Assembly: GCF_018991925.1 (NCBI RefSeq)
Contig: NW_024737068.1
Span: 10,674,360 to 10,738,359 of the forward strand
DNA from: Homarus americanus
Taxonomy: Eukaryota; Arthropoda; Malacostraca; Decapoda; Nephropidae
DNA: 64,000 nucleotides
Direction: 5' to 3'
Shown: in pieces, positions 21,902-35,109 of the stretch
Position numbering within the stretch: the first letter of the stretch is position 1
Layout of the letters: each line of letters begins with the position of its first letter
The notes under the pieces: model-generated
Told to the model about the DNA's origin: nothing
Database searches by the model: none
What the model saw: the letters and a program-made list of their open reading frames with translations, nothing else
Position numbers and translations under genes: made by a program

Positions 21902-22894
21902 CTTTAAGCAGTGGTCTGATAAATAATCATTACCACATGAAGAAAGTTGAAGCCATGTGGGTTTATTTTCTCCGTATGAAACCTTGAGCAGCTGGGCCAT
22001 GGTACGGCGTAAATAATACGCCTTGAATGCGGTGATGACGCCTTGGTCCATAGGCTGCATCAGTGCTCTCGTGTTGGGCGGCAGAAATACAACTTCTACA
22101 CTGTCATGCAAGTCGTTGAGATTGGGAGGATGAGCTGGAGCATTGTCAACTATCAGATGAATTTTGAAGTCAAGGTTCTCCTTGACACATTATTCCTTCA
22201 TTGCAGGGACGGCGTACAAGTTTAACCACTGGCTAAATATGGCGCCGGTTATCCATGCCTTTTTGTTTGCCTTGTAAATGACAGGAAGGTGATCCTTAGA
22301 GTAACCTTTCAGGGCCCGTGGGTTAGCAGCGCGAGAAATTAACATCGGCTTCAGCTTGATTCGCCGGCAGCATTCGCGCCAAGCAGCAGCGTTAAGAGTT
22401 TGAATGCTGGCGGGAATGTATGTCTCTGCAGCAACCATTGAACTGGCAGCTTCACCAATCATCTTAATATTGTGGAAGGTATACCTGCGTTTAAATCGTT
22501 GAAACCAGCCACTTCCTTCGATCCTTCAACCTCTTCTTCTTTTACGTCGTCAAACAAGGATGCGGCCTTATGCTGGATAACCAAAAGGCTCAAAGGCGCA
22601 TTGCGTTGATTCTGGTTCTCCATCCACATAGCCAGCATCTTTTCCACTTTTTCTATCACAGTACTTCTAGTACGAGTTGTTTTGGTTGCACTGAGAGTAG
22701 TACCTCTTCCAGCACTAACCTTAATCTTGTCAACGTTGGTCCAGATCGTACCCAAGCATAGCGGCTATGTCCACAACGCGTTTCCCTTTTTCAAATCGGC
22801 TTAATACATTCATTTTCATTGCAAGGGTAATGGTCTTACATTGCCTCTTCACTGCATTAGTATCTGTAGCACTTGATGGGCGCTTGGAAGCCAT
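21878..22894 (-). pseudogene. TIGD1-like Tigger/pogo transposase, rearranged
   Basis: From ATG at 22894 (minus) the protein begins MASKRPSSATDTNAVKRQ and a CENP-B-type helix-turn-helix (MNVLSRFEKGKRVVDIAAML). It shifts frame near 22740 into TTRTRSTVIEKVEKML, then LLVIQHKAASLFDD. Another frame gives the DDE side: LISRAANPRALKGYSKDH, KKAWITGAIFSQWLN. A third gives VEVVFLPPNTRALMQPMDQG and VITAFKAYYLRRT to a stop at 21878. The first catalytic Asp block (normally NxDETGLFWK) and the second (LLLDNAPGH) are missing, so it has internal deletions. It is a different Tigger lineage from the intact one at 29417. Confidence 0.82.
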
Positions 22895-23205
22895 TTCGAA
22901 TGGTTATAGTACAGTTTTAGAGTAAAAACACTTGAGCACACACGAATGATGTGAAGTCGTAACAGGGACTGGCTTGACATCGCTTGGGGAGGCTGTGACG
23001 TTCCACGAGTGAGGGCAGCACTCCGAGCCGAGAGAGCGTAGTGCAGCCAGACAAGAGTGGGTGATGCGCCGTAGAAAGTATTCCATGACGACACAAAACG
23101 ACGTGGTATCGGATCCCCGGGACGTTAAACAAATTTTTGGTCTCTACAGTTTAGCGACGTAGTACCGAAACAAAGTTAAGCGGAACGACGTCACTAACAG
23201 TGTAT
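22895..23205. other. Upstream part of the broken Tigger element
   Basis: This is the likely 5' untranslated and terminal region of the minus-strand Tigger (gcggaacgacgtcactaac near the right end). No clear terminal inverted repeat was matched to a left end. Confidence 0.35.
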
Positions 23206-23215
23206 TATTTGTTCC

Positions 23216-23424
23216 ATCAGGTTGTGATGCAGAGTCAAAACAGAGATCCCCGCGGCCTCTTGAATTGTCTCCCCAATCTCACCAAGACGCCAGATGTTCT
23301 TATCACACTTCTGGAGGCAACACAGCGATTTGACCTTTCTATTATTAAACATTCATCATTGATTGACAATGATCAGCGAAAGATATATCTCAAGTTACAG
23401 TTATTCCTTTCATTATCTTCTTGA
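23216..23424 (+). CDS. Putative internal exon of an ASB-like gene
   Basis: After acceptor ttccatcag (ends about 23219) an open frame reads VVMQSQNRDPRGLLNCLPNL and continues LEATQRFDLSIIKHSSLI before running to a stop at 23422-23424. The composition is ordinary for a globular protein and it lies 230 bp upstream of a SOCS-box exon on the same strand. No canonical GT donor in the right phase was found for a direct join to that exon, so the 3' boundary is unresolved. It is assigned to the same gene by proximity only; ankyrin exons are not visible in the window. Confidence 0.5.
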
Positions 23425-23655
23425 AATTAGTGAACTTTCTCACTGCTTTTTTTTTAATATAGAAAGCACTAAGATATATTTACATTTCTTATTGCATTTT
23501 TCATGTAATTCATTTTGCAAAATTCTGTAAAGAGGAATAACATTAAATTTAGTCTTAGAAATTAAGAACATAGTTGTAGTAATTATAAAATTTGTCTTCC
23601 AGTCCTAATTTATTTCCTGGTTATAAATATTATTTCCTCCATTGGTACCCTGCAG

Positions 23656-23796
23656 GTGGGACAGTCACCCCTGCCTCTGAAGCACTTAGTGCGAGTGTTC
23701 CTGCGTCAAGAGCTCGCAGAGAAGCTACCCACTAGAATCGATGAACTGGAATTACCAGTGATTATGAAGAAGTACCTACTGTACGAGATCAGCTAA
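23656..23796 (+). CDS. Terminal exon encoding a SOCS box (ASB-like)
   Basis: After acceptor ggtaccctgcag the frame reads VGQSPLPLKHLVRVFLRQEL and AEKLPTRIDELELPVIMKKY and ends LLYEIS-stop at 23794-23796. This matches the SOCS box: a BC box (LxxxVRVFLR, Elongin B/C binding; the usual Cys is Val here), then the LPxP-like LELPVI Cullin-5 box, and the terminal YLLYE common to ankyrin-repeat/SOCS-box proteins. Such proteins are substrate receptors of Cullin-5 ubiquitin ligases. Which ASB it is cannot be told from this exon, and other SOCS-box families cannot be excluded. Confidence 0.72.
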   Translation: MGQSPLPLKHLVRVFLRQELAEKLPTRIDELELPVIMKKYLLYEIS

Positions 23797-24605
23797 CTGG
23801 CTGGACATGTCTAGTAATTAAGGTGTACAGTAGTTATAAATTACCATTGCACATTATTGTATTCTATACTTGTAATATTCTTTATAGTTGAAATGTGATC
23901 CTTTCGACAAGTTGATCCCATGTTCCACATGGTTTTATTTGTTGTGTACTGTATAGTGAAAGCCTCAAAGGGAATTTTTTTTAATATGCATCTACAGTAC
24001 TGTAATTTGATGTATAGCTTCGATTTGAGGTACAGTTCACTCCCACCCAAAATGAAGCAATCAGTTCAGAGACTCATTCCCATGACTCAGTTTCACTACG
24101 GGGAGCGAACTTTTGTCTTCGACTGTACTGTTCATTGAAATATTACAAAATTATGAATCCACATGTAAAGCTCATAGCAAATGAACAACAACAAACGTTG
24201 GATTTTGCACCTTGGTGCAGTTTTTGACGTTGCCCAACTTCTCAGTAATTTGTGATATTTTCATATTATGATTGTTTATATGAACAGAACCCTTAGATTT
24301 TTAAACTGTGGCTGGTCGGGAACACTTGAGCCAACACAATGAGTTTAGACTCACTGTTAGAGGTTCGTTCAGTTAGCTTTAGATGATTGGCATCTATAAA
24401 TTATTCATCTGTTTAATATATTAGAAATTTTAAGATCAAAGTATTTGAATTTTTTTACAGTGTTAAATTCAACCCATTACAAAATCACCAGTGCATGTAT
24501 TAAGGACCTTGTCAATGTGATCCATTTATTCAAACAAAATATCTTCCTCTTTAGAAAGAGTTGACTTCCACATATTTTGAGGGGTACTGCAAAGTTTTAT
24601 GAGAG
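23797..24605. other. Probable 3'UTR and downstream non-coding sequence
   Basis: AT-rich sequence after the SOCS-box stop. A 72-codon frame at 23920-24138 has no known motif. No further gene is recognised. Confidence 0.5.
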
Positions 24606-24607
24606 TA

Positions 24608-24921
24608 CAATAGACCCTTGCCATTCACGAGTTTGCGATTTCAATGATTCGTGGTAAGCAGATGGTGGCTAGCTTGCAAGCCTTTTCCTGCAGCACAAGT
24701 CACCCCACGCAGCATTTCGTGTTCTACTCTCAAAACTTTAGTGTTTCAGTGTGAAATGGCCCCTAAAAGACTGCCTAGTGTCAGTGCGAGTGATGACCCT
24801 GACAAAGAAAGTTGTATTATTAGATAAGTTAAAAGAGGGTTCGTATAAGTTGCTATGCACGGTTTTGCCAATCCACACCATTCCTTGGAACCTATCCCTC
24901 ACGAATAACAAGGGTCTACTG
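24608..24921 (+). mobile_element. Tigger-type MITE keeping a transposase N-terminus
   Basis: Ends: left CAATAGACCCTTGCCATTCA, right inverted CAGTAGACCCTTGTTATTCG, flanked by TA (24606-24607 and 24922-24923). Inside, ATG at about 24755 starts MAPKRLPSVSASDDPDKES. After a frame change KKVVLLDKLKEGS follows, the beginning of a CENP-B-type DNA-binding domain. So this short element kept the 5' coding part, unlike the others that kept the 3' tail. Confidence 0.8.
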
Positions 24922-24923
24922 TA

Positions 24924-27225
<2,302 letters not shown>

Positions 27226-27347
27226 TATATATATAATTTTTTTTCTACTGTTTTTTATTTTGTTTAATAATATTGTCCTAGCGATTAACAGATCTATGTC
27301 AAAGCAGTGAGAATAAGATGGTTTCAAAATTCCTAAGTTTTTATATA

Positions 27348-28137
27348 CAGTGGTCCCTCGGTTAACGAGCACAATCCGTTCCAGCAGGTTGCTCGTAAAC
27401 CGAAAAACTCGTTAACCAAAACCATTGTTTCAATGGGTTTTTGGGTATTTGGTTCCAGCTCACCGAAAATTGCCTAAATTCAACAAAAAAGGTAGAAAAG
27501 TACACTTACTTTGAGGTGTGTGTATGAAGAAGGCTCCTGGATGATGATGATGATAATTGAAATTAGAATGGGGGTGGAGGAGAAGGGAGAAGAGAAGGCA
27601 TTGGGGTGGAAGAGAAGTCACCCCATGGCACCATTTCACCCATAAAATTTTAGTTCTCTTGGTGTAATTCAAGATTATTTTCTTTAAATCAACACTGCAC
27701 TGCATTATATATTGTCAATATGTAAAATAAATTTCAAAATGACCAATAATTTGCATGGAAACACAAAAAAAGCGTTTACTTGAAGAGAGTCTCAAGCAAG
27801 ATGTTACCTGGTGTGTTAACAGGCTGGAACTAGTTTCTTTACCTTCAATTATGTTCAATAATTGTTAAAATGACTAAAAAAGTTAATATTAAACTTTTAA
27901 AATTATTGAATATTATAAACTTTTTGATATTTACTAAAATAGTAAAGAATTTAAGCCCTAAAACCGATTACTGTATTGGCGGACTAACACTACAGCTGGT
28001 GGACTGCCAAATGCAAGCGAAAACATGTTGAAGTTGGCTCGTAAAAAACTCGTTAATCGAGGGATTGCTCGTTAACAGAAGTTAAGAATCTTATGGAAGG
28101 TAAATCGTTAACCGAAATCTCGTTAACCGAGGCGCTG
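27348..28137 (-). mobile_element. Tigger-type MITE with taacga-rich ends
   Basis: Left end CAGTGGTCCCTCGGTTAACG, right inverted end (ctcgttaaccgaggcgctg), TA on both sides (27346-27347, 28138-28139). The interior is the reverse of 16248-17110 with many substitutions. It includes a purine-rich tract near 27570. It abuts the TA microsatellite at 28143. No coding capacity. Confidence 0.88.
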
Positions 28138-28140
28138 TAG

Positions 28141-28361
<221 letters not shown>

Positions 28362-28720
28362 TTCTCTCACATTACGCGGTTAATGTAACCCGGAGGGTAC
28401 CGCGGAAAGTGAGGAACGCGTAAAGTGAACAACATAACATATGGGATTAATTGAAATGGAGTCCAGGCCGATCCCCAAACTCCACTTTTTGACGACACAT
28501 AACTATGTTGCAGTAAAAATTTTATCTTAACTTTATGATGGTATAAAAAAACAAGTAATGTAGAAGAGGTTAGGTTAGGAAAGATAAAGGTTAACATAGG
28601 AAAAATAAAGGTAAGGTTAGAAAACTAAAAATTATGTGGAACACTTACGGTAGTAGAAGAGATGGGTCGGCATACGGGGATGGAGGCTGGTTCCGAGGCA
28701 GAGGGCAGATTACTGGCCCT

Positions 28721-29200
28721 TAGGGAGTGACAGTTTGGCAAAAGTTTTCAAAATCTAATTGCTTGGGTTGGATTATTTGTCTATCGGCCACGCTAATTCC
28801 GAATATGTTTGAGTTTTTTTACATCATTGCATTAGAAGGTTTGTGGATACTTTTGGGTTTGGCATGAAAAACGCGAAAAAACTGTAAATAATAAAGGGAC
28901 TGGCAATGTGGCACAACCTGTTAAAATCAAGTTATTGAATTGGATTATTCGACTACTGTGTACACTGGTTCATAATATGCTATTGTTTTACAACTCAATG
29001 CGCTACAAATTATGCCGATATTTTTGCTGCAAGTCACCACATACGTCTCTCCACTTTCTTCCAGTTAGTCACTTTAGACTTGTCCCCTTCAGTTATGATG
29101 TTGTCTGCAGCTCTGATGGTGTTTGCGATGTGAGCCACTGCATCATTGGATACCTTGAACCTGTCAGCAGTTTCTCCGATCCTGTCCTCGGTGTGTCTTT
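28721..29200 (-). pseudogene. Fragment related to the hAT-like transposon family
   Basis: The left edge TAGGGAGTGACAG resembles the TAGGGTGTGTCAT end of the element at 3895. On the minus strand 29190-29036 reads GETADRFKVSNDAVAHIANT and then NIITEGDKSKVTNWKKVERR. This resembles in spacing the ETAEIATAAWVDGGLITPDD...NKVREL block of the transposase at 4664-5161. The rest (28740-28980) has no coding signal. Relationship inferred from motif spacing. Confidence 0.45.
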
Positions 29201-29416
29201 GTTGCGTTATCACTGACGTCATATGACGTATCAGACCTGTGATTGGCCATGCATCCCTACCCCCCTCTGCTGCTAGCTGTAATTGGCTTAAAGTATTATG
29301 ACGTGTCCACCCGGGGGAGGGAGGGAGGGAGGGAGGAAAGACGACGCTTGACCTAGCCGCGGCATTTTCATCCCTCAAGGCCACTCCGTGTAAACGCGCA
29401 TCCATTGTTCCGTAAA

Positions 29417-31300
29417 ATGGCTTCCGCCGGACCACCACCCCCAGAGAGAAACCTTACCTTACCTGGACCCAGCGGCACTAAACCAAAGAAGACACGACGT
29501 TCCTTAAGCTACGAGGTGAAGTATACCATCATCCAAGAGTTGGAGAAAGGAACAAGGCAGGTTGATTTGGCGCGCCAGCATGGTGTGAACGAATCTACGA
29601 TACGGACTATAAAGAAGGATTCAGCCAAGATAAAGGAGCACATGAAGATCACAAAGTCTACAGGTGCTTCTATGATCAAGTATTTTCACAACCAGGTGCT
29701 TCTCAAGACAGAAAAATTACTTGTGAGGTACTTGGTGCGTCAGGCGCGACGGAACATGGCGGTCGACACGCGCTCTGTTAAGGACTACGCACGTGAACTG
29801 TACATGGCAGTGGCACGAAAGATGGGAATTACAGAGCCCAAACCCTTTAATGCTTCCTCTGGGTGGTTACAGAGGTTTAAGATCCGGAACAAGATCACCA
29901 ATATAAACATTGGTGGTGAAGAAGCGAGTGCTGATCGTGCTGCGGCTCGGGAATTTCCTCCGTTTTTACGTGAGATTATGGAGGAAGGACAGTACAGTGA
30001 CGACCAGGTGTTTAACATGGACGAATCTGGTCTTTTCTGGAAAAAGCTACCTTCCAAGTCCTTCGTTGTGAAGAATGCCAGCAGGATTCGGGGCCGGAAA
30101 ATGCAGAAGGAACGCATCACCGTCCTGTTTACCACCAATGCCTCCGGTACCTGTAAGCTCAAGTTATCGGTGATCCACACAGCACGCAAGCCGCACGCCT
30201 ACAAAACCATGGACATGACCAAGCTAAATGTCCACTGGCTGACCGCACGTAAGGCGTGGATGTTCTCTACACTGTCCCTCTCCTGGTTTGATGACTGTTT
30301 TGTTCCCGATGTAAAAAAATTCTGTGAGCGACAGAATGTGCCATTCAATATTTTGTTGCTGCTGGACAACGCACCAGGACACTCGCCCCTACTGTTAGAT
30401 CGTCACCCCAACGTAAAAGTGGTCTTCCTTCCTCCCAACACTACGTCATTAATCCAGCCCATGGACCAGGAGTTGATTTGCAATGTGAAAGCTGCATTCT
30501 CAACCAAAAAATTCCAGCTCCTGAACGACTACACCAACACCAGGGAAGAGTTGCGTAACCTGAGTGACACCACCACCGATAGCAAGAGCGAAGAAGATGA
30601 GGATCAACAGTTGGAACAGCAAAAAATACTCTTCAAACAATTCTGGAGAGTATTTAACATCAAGAAAGCTGTGGACTTCTTGGTGGAGTCATGGGATCAG
30701 CTGTCTATTGCTACAATTCGTCACGCATGGAGACATGTGTTGCATGGAATACCAGGTGAGAGGAGGAGTCAATCTGTGACTGGTGAGGTTCAGAATGTTG
30801 CAGTAGCAGTGGACCTTGCCAGAGAAGCTGCGCAGACTGTTACAGTTCCAGGCTTCTCCGAGACCACCAACGACGACATCCTGGAGGTGATCAGAGATCC
30901 TGAAGTGACTGCCGACGAGATGTTGGAAGAAGAACACGTCAGTGAAGAGGAGGAAGAAGGTGCGTCATTCTCCGAAGAACACAATTTAAGTCATAGTGAT
31001 ATTAAGGGTGCCATGGAGTGTGCAGAGAAGATGAAGTCCTTCCTTTCCCGCGACAATGACGATGACCGCTATGAAGTCTTCCATACCCGGCTGGTGCAGG
31101 CTATGGAGCCGTACATCAAGGTGTATCACGACAACATCAACGCCAGCCGTCAGCAAAGCATAACAGATTTCTTCGCCCGCAACCCACCACAGCCAGCCCA
31201 AGCCAGTGATAGTGGCAGTGAAGATGACTTTGAGGGATTTGTCAGGGAAGCCCTGACAACTGTAAGTGACAGTGATGGTGATTCACCTGAGGGCCAGTAA
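29417..31300 (+). CDS. Tigger/pogo transposase, intact, 627 residues
   Basis: The enzyme cuts and inserts its element at TA. Start chosen at ATG 29417 (MASAGPPPPE, good context aaaATGg); an in-frame ATG lies four codons upstream at 29405. Domains: CENP-B-type helix-turn-helix at about 25-75 (SLSYEVKYTIIQELEKG, VNESTIRTIKK), second HTH at about 85-160 ending WLQRFKIRNKI, and a DDE/DDD core with Asp202 (FNMDESGLFWKKLPSKSF), Asp317 (LLLLDNAPGH) and Asp350 (QPMDQELI). The motif-III Gly is Glu here. An acidic segment covers about 390-400 and 500-530. The C-terminus has QQSITDFF (579-586), a perfect PIP-box pattern Qxx(I)xxFF, then PPQPAQASDSGSEDDFEGF. No stop or frameshift, so potentially active. 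Confidence 0.9.
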   Translation: MASAGPPPPERNLTLPGPSGTKPKKTRRSLSYEVKYTIIQELEKGTRQVDLARQHGVNESTIRTIKKDSAKIKEHMKITKSTGASMIKYFHNQVLLKTEKLLVRYLVRQARRNMAVDTRSVKDYARELYMAVARKMGITEPKPFNASSGWLQRFKIRNKITNINIGGEEASADRAAAREFPPFLREIMEEGQYSDDQVFNMDESGLFWKKLPSKSFVVKNASRIRGRKMQKERITVLFTTNASGTCKLKLSVIHTARKPHAYKTMDMTKLNVHWLTARKAWMFSTLSLSWFDDCFVPDVKKFCERQNVPFNILLLLDNAPGHSPLLLDRHPNVKVVFLPPNTTSLIQPMDQELICNVKAAFSTKKFQLLNDYTNTREELRNLSDTTTDSKSEEDEDQQLEQQKILFKQFWRVFNIKKAVDFLVESWDQLSIATIRHAWRHVLHGIPGERRSQSVTGEVQNVAVAVDLAREAAQTVTVPGFSETTNDDILEVIRDPEVTADEMLEEEHVSEEEEEGASFSEEHNLSHSDIKGAMECAEKMKSFLSRDNDDDRYEVFHTRLVQAMEPYIKVYHDNINASRQQSITDFFARNPPQPAQASDSGSEDDFEGFVREALTTVSDSDGDSPEGQ

Positions 31301-31651
31301 TCTGCCCTCTGCCTCGGAACCAGCCTCCATCCCCGTATGCCGACCCATCTCTTCTACTACCGTAAGTGTTACACCAAATTTTTAGTTTTCTAACCTAACC
31401 TTTATTTTTCCTATGTTAACCTTTATCTTTCCTAACCTAACCTCTTCTATATTACTTGTTTTTTCATACCATCATAAAGTTAAGATAAAATTTTTACTAC
31501 AACATAGTTGTGTGTCGTCAAAAAGTGGAGTTTGGGGATCGGCCTGGACTCCATTTCAATTAATCCCATATGTTATGTTGTTCACTTTACGCGTTTCTCG
31601 CTTTCCGCGGTACCCTCCGGGTTACATTAACCGCGTAAAGTGAGGGTGTAA

Positions 31652-32859
<1,208 letters not shown>

Positions 32860-33695
32860 AAAAATTTCCATTTTCTTTGATAGAAAATACCACTTTCTTC
32901 AATAAGAATTCCCGTTTTAATGAAAAAGTTAAATTTTTTTACCAAATTTCCCATTTTATTTCATAAAAATTCCCATTATAAGATCAAATTTTGAACATTA
33001 TTTGATTAAAAATTCTCGTTTTCTATGATCAATATCCCATTTTCTTTGATAAAAATTTCCATATTCTATGGTGAAATTTCCTGTTTTCTTTGATAGAAAT
33101 CCCCACTTTCAAACATTTTCCCCAAATTTCAAAACTTTTCCCAAAAATTTCCATTTTTTTTTAAATGTCCAATTAATTTATTTGTTCTAAAATTCCCATT
33201 TTCTGTGAAAATTTTCCTGTTTTCTTTGATCAAATTTCCCATTTTCTTTCCCATTTTCTGTGAAAATTTTCCTGTTTTCTTTGATCAAATTTCCCATTTT
33301 CTTTCATAAAAATTCCCATTTTAAGATCAAATTTCCAACATTATTTGATTAAAAATTCTCGTTTTCTATGATCAATATCCCATTTTCTTTGATTAAAAAT
33401 TTTCATTTTCTATGGTGAAATTTCCTGTTTTCTTTGATAGAAATCCCCACTTTCAAACATTTTCCCCAAATTTCAAACTTTTCCCAAAAATTTCAAATTT
33501 TTTTGGTCTTCAAAAATGTCCATTGAATTTATTTGTTATAAAATTCCCATTTTCTGTGAAATTTTTCCCGTTTTTGATAAAATTTCCCATTTTTCATAAA
33601 ATTCCCATTTTAAGATCAAATTTCCAACATTATTTGATAAAATTCCGTTTTCTATGACCAATATCCTGTTTTTTTTTTATAAAATTTCGATTTTC
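32860..33695. repeat. Degenerate TTCCCATTTTC-type repeat with a 340-bp duplication
   Basis: Words such as ttcccattttctttgat and aaaattcccattttaagatc recur. The stretch around 32985-33150 is repeated at about 33325-33480 (gattaaaaattctcgttttctatgatc; tagaaatccccactttcaaacattttcc). It grades into the next satellite. Confidence 0.8.
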
Positions 33696-34382
33696 TATGG
33701 TCAAATTTCCAAAAATTTTCAGAATTTTTCAGAAAATTTTCCAAAATTTTCCGAAAATTAGAAATTTTTCAGAAAATTTTCCAAAATTTTCCGAAATTTT
33801 CCAAAAATGTTCCAAATTTTCGAAAATTTTCCAAAATTTTCAAAATTTTCAAAAAATTTCAAAATTTCATAAAATTTCCAAAATTTTCTGAAATTTTCTA
33901 AATTCCTCAGGTTTCAAGTTCTCCAAAATTTTCCTAAATTTCAGAATTATTACTCAAATTTTCCACAAAATTTTCCAAATTTTCCCAAAATTTTCGGAAA
34001 TTTCTCAGAAATCCCAAAAATTTTCCAAAATTTTCCAAAAATTTCAGGATTTTCAGAAAATTTTCCAACATTTTCCGATTTTCCAAAATTTTCAAAATTT
34101 TCGAAAAATTTCCGATACTCAAAAAATTTCAGAAAATTCAAATCCTAAATGTTCGATCCCAAATTTTCGAAAATTTCAGAAATTTTCAGATTCTCAGAAA
34201 TTTTCCCAAAATTTCAAATTTTCAGAAAAATTTTCAAAATTCCAAAATACTTCCAAAAATCATTTCCCAAAATTTCGATATCATTTCCCAAATTTTACAA
34301 AAATTTACAGAAATTTTCCAAAAATTTTCCAAAAATTTCCTGAATTTTTTCCAAAATTTTCCAAAAAATTTCCCTAATTTTC

Positions 34383-35109
34383 GACTTCAGGCCACCTGAC
34401 TTACTGTATCTTGAACTATGTAATTACTTCATTGAATCAGGTGTGCTTGAGGACATTCTTGCTGTTTATCCCAAATTTGCTAGCCCACACTGATTAGTCT
34501 TCAATTAGAATATGACTCCAATGTATGTGATCCACTGACCTATATATGCTACTGGTGAATGTGATGTATTTCCTTCTTTGTGTACGACCTCTGTCCTGCG
34601 TGGCAGTGAACAGTGGCATTACCCACATGAATCTGACCTATATATAGTGTCAATGAATATGATGCATTCTTTGTGTACGAACCTCTGTCCTGTATGGCAG
34701 TGAAAATGACATTACCCACATGAATCTGACCGACGTATATGTATGTATGTGCGTGTGTGCATGTATATGTGCGTGTACGTGTATATGTGTATGTATATAT
34801 ACGTATATGTATGTATATGTGTGTGTGCGTGTTTACATATATGTATATGTACTGTCAATGAATATGATGCAACTCTTTGTGTACGAACCTCTATGCAGCA
34901 GTGAACAGTGACATTATCCATTTGAATCTGACCTCTATACATTTATAGTTGTTAATGAATATGATGTATTTCTTTGTGTGTGAACCTCTGTCCTGCGTGA
35001 CAGTGAGAAGTGATACCACCCTCAGTGTCAAGACCTGACTGAATTACTCAGAATAGGCAAACTGTACTACAAGCTCTGCCAATAAATTTGTTAAACTAAA
35101 AAAACTAAA
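34383..35109 (+). mobile_element. 5'-truncated LINE 3' end inserted in the satellite
   Basis: It begins in coding sequence (DFRPPDLL, then GVLEDILAVYPKFASPH and stop), the same C-terminus as the minus-strand LINE at 21364-21690. It continues with a 3'UTR holding about four copies of a 130-bp unit (tttgtgtacgaacctctgtcctg...gcagtgaacagtg...cacatgaatctgacc) and ends ccaataaatttgttaaactaaaaaaactaaa. An 11-bp direct repeat CCCTAATTTTC flanks it (34372-34382, 35110-35120). This is a clean target-primed insertion. Confidence 0.9.
34735..34855. repeat. GTAT/GTGC microsatellite-like tract
   Basis: Alternating tatgtatgtgcgtgtgtgc and tatatacgtatatgtatg lies within the LINE 3'UTR unit, an expansion between two of the 130-bp copies. 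Confidence 0.8.

Noticed and set aside
29034..29438. 134-codon minus-strand frame as a host gene
   Set aside because: Only the part at 29036-29190 looks protein-like and it resembles the hAT-like transposase family; the rest is antisense to the Tigger 5' region.
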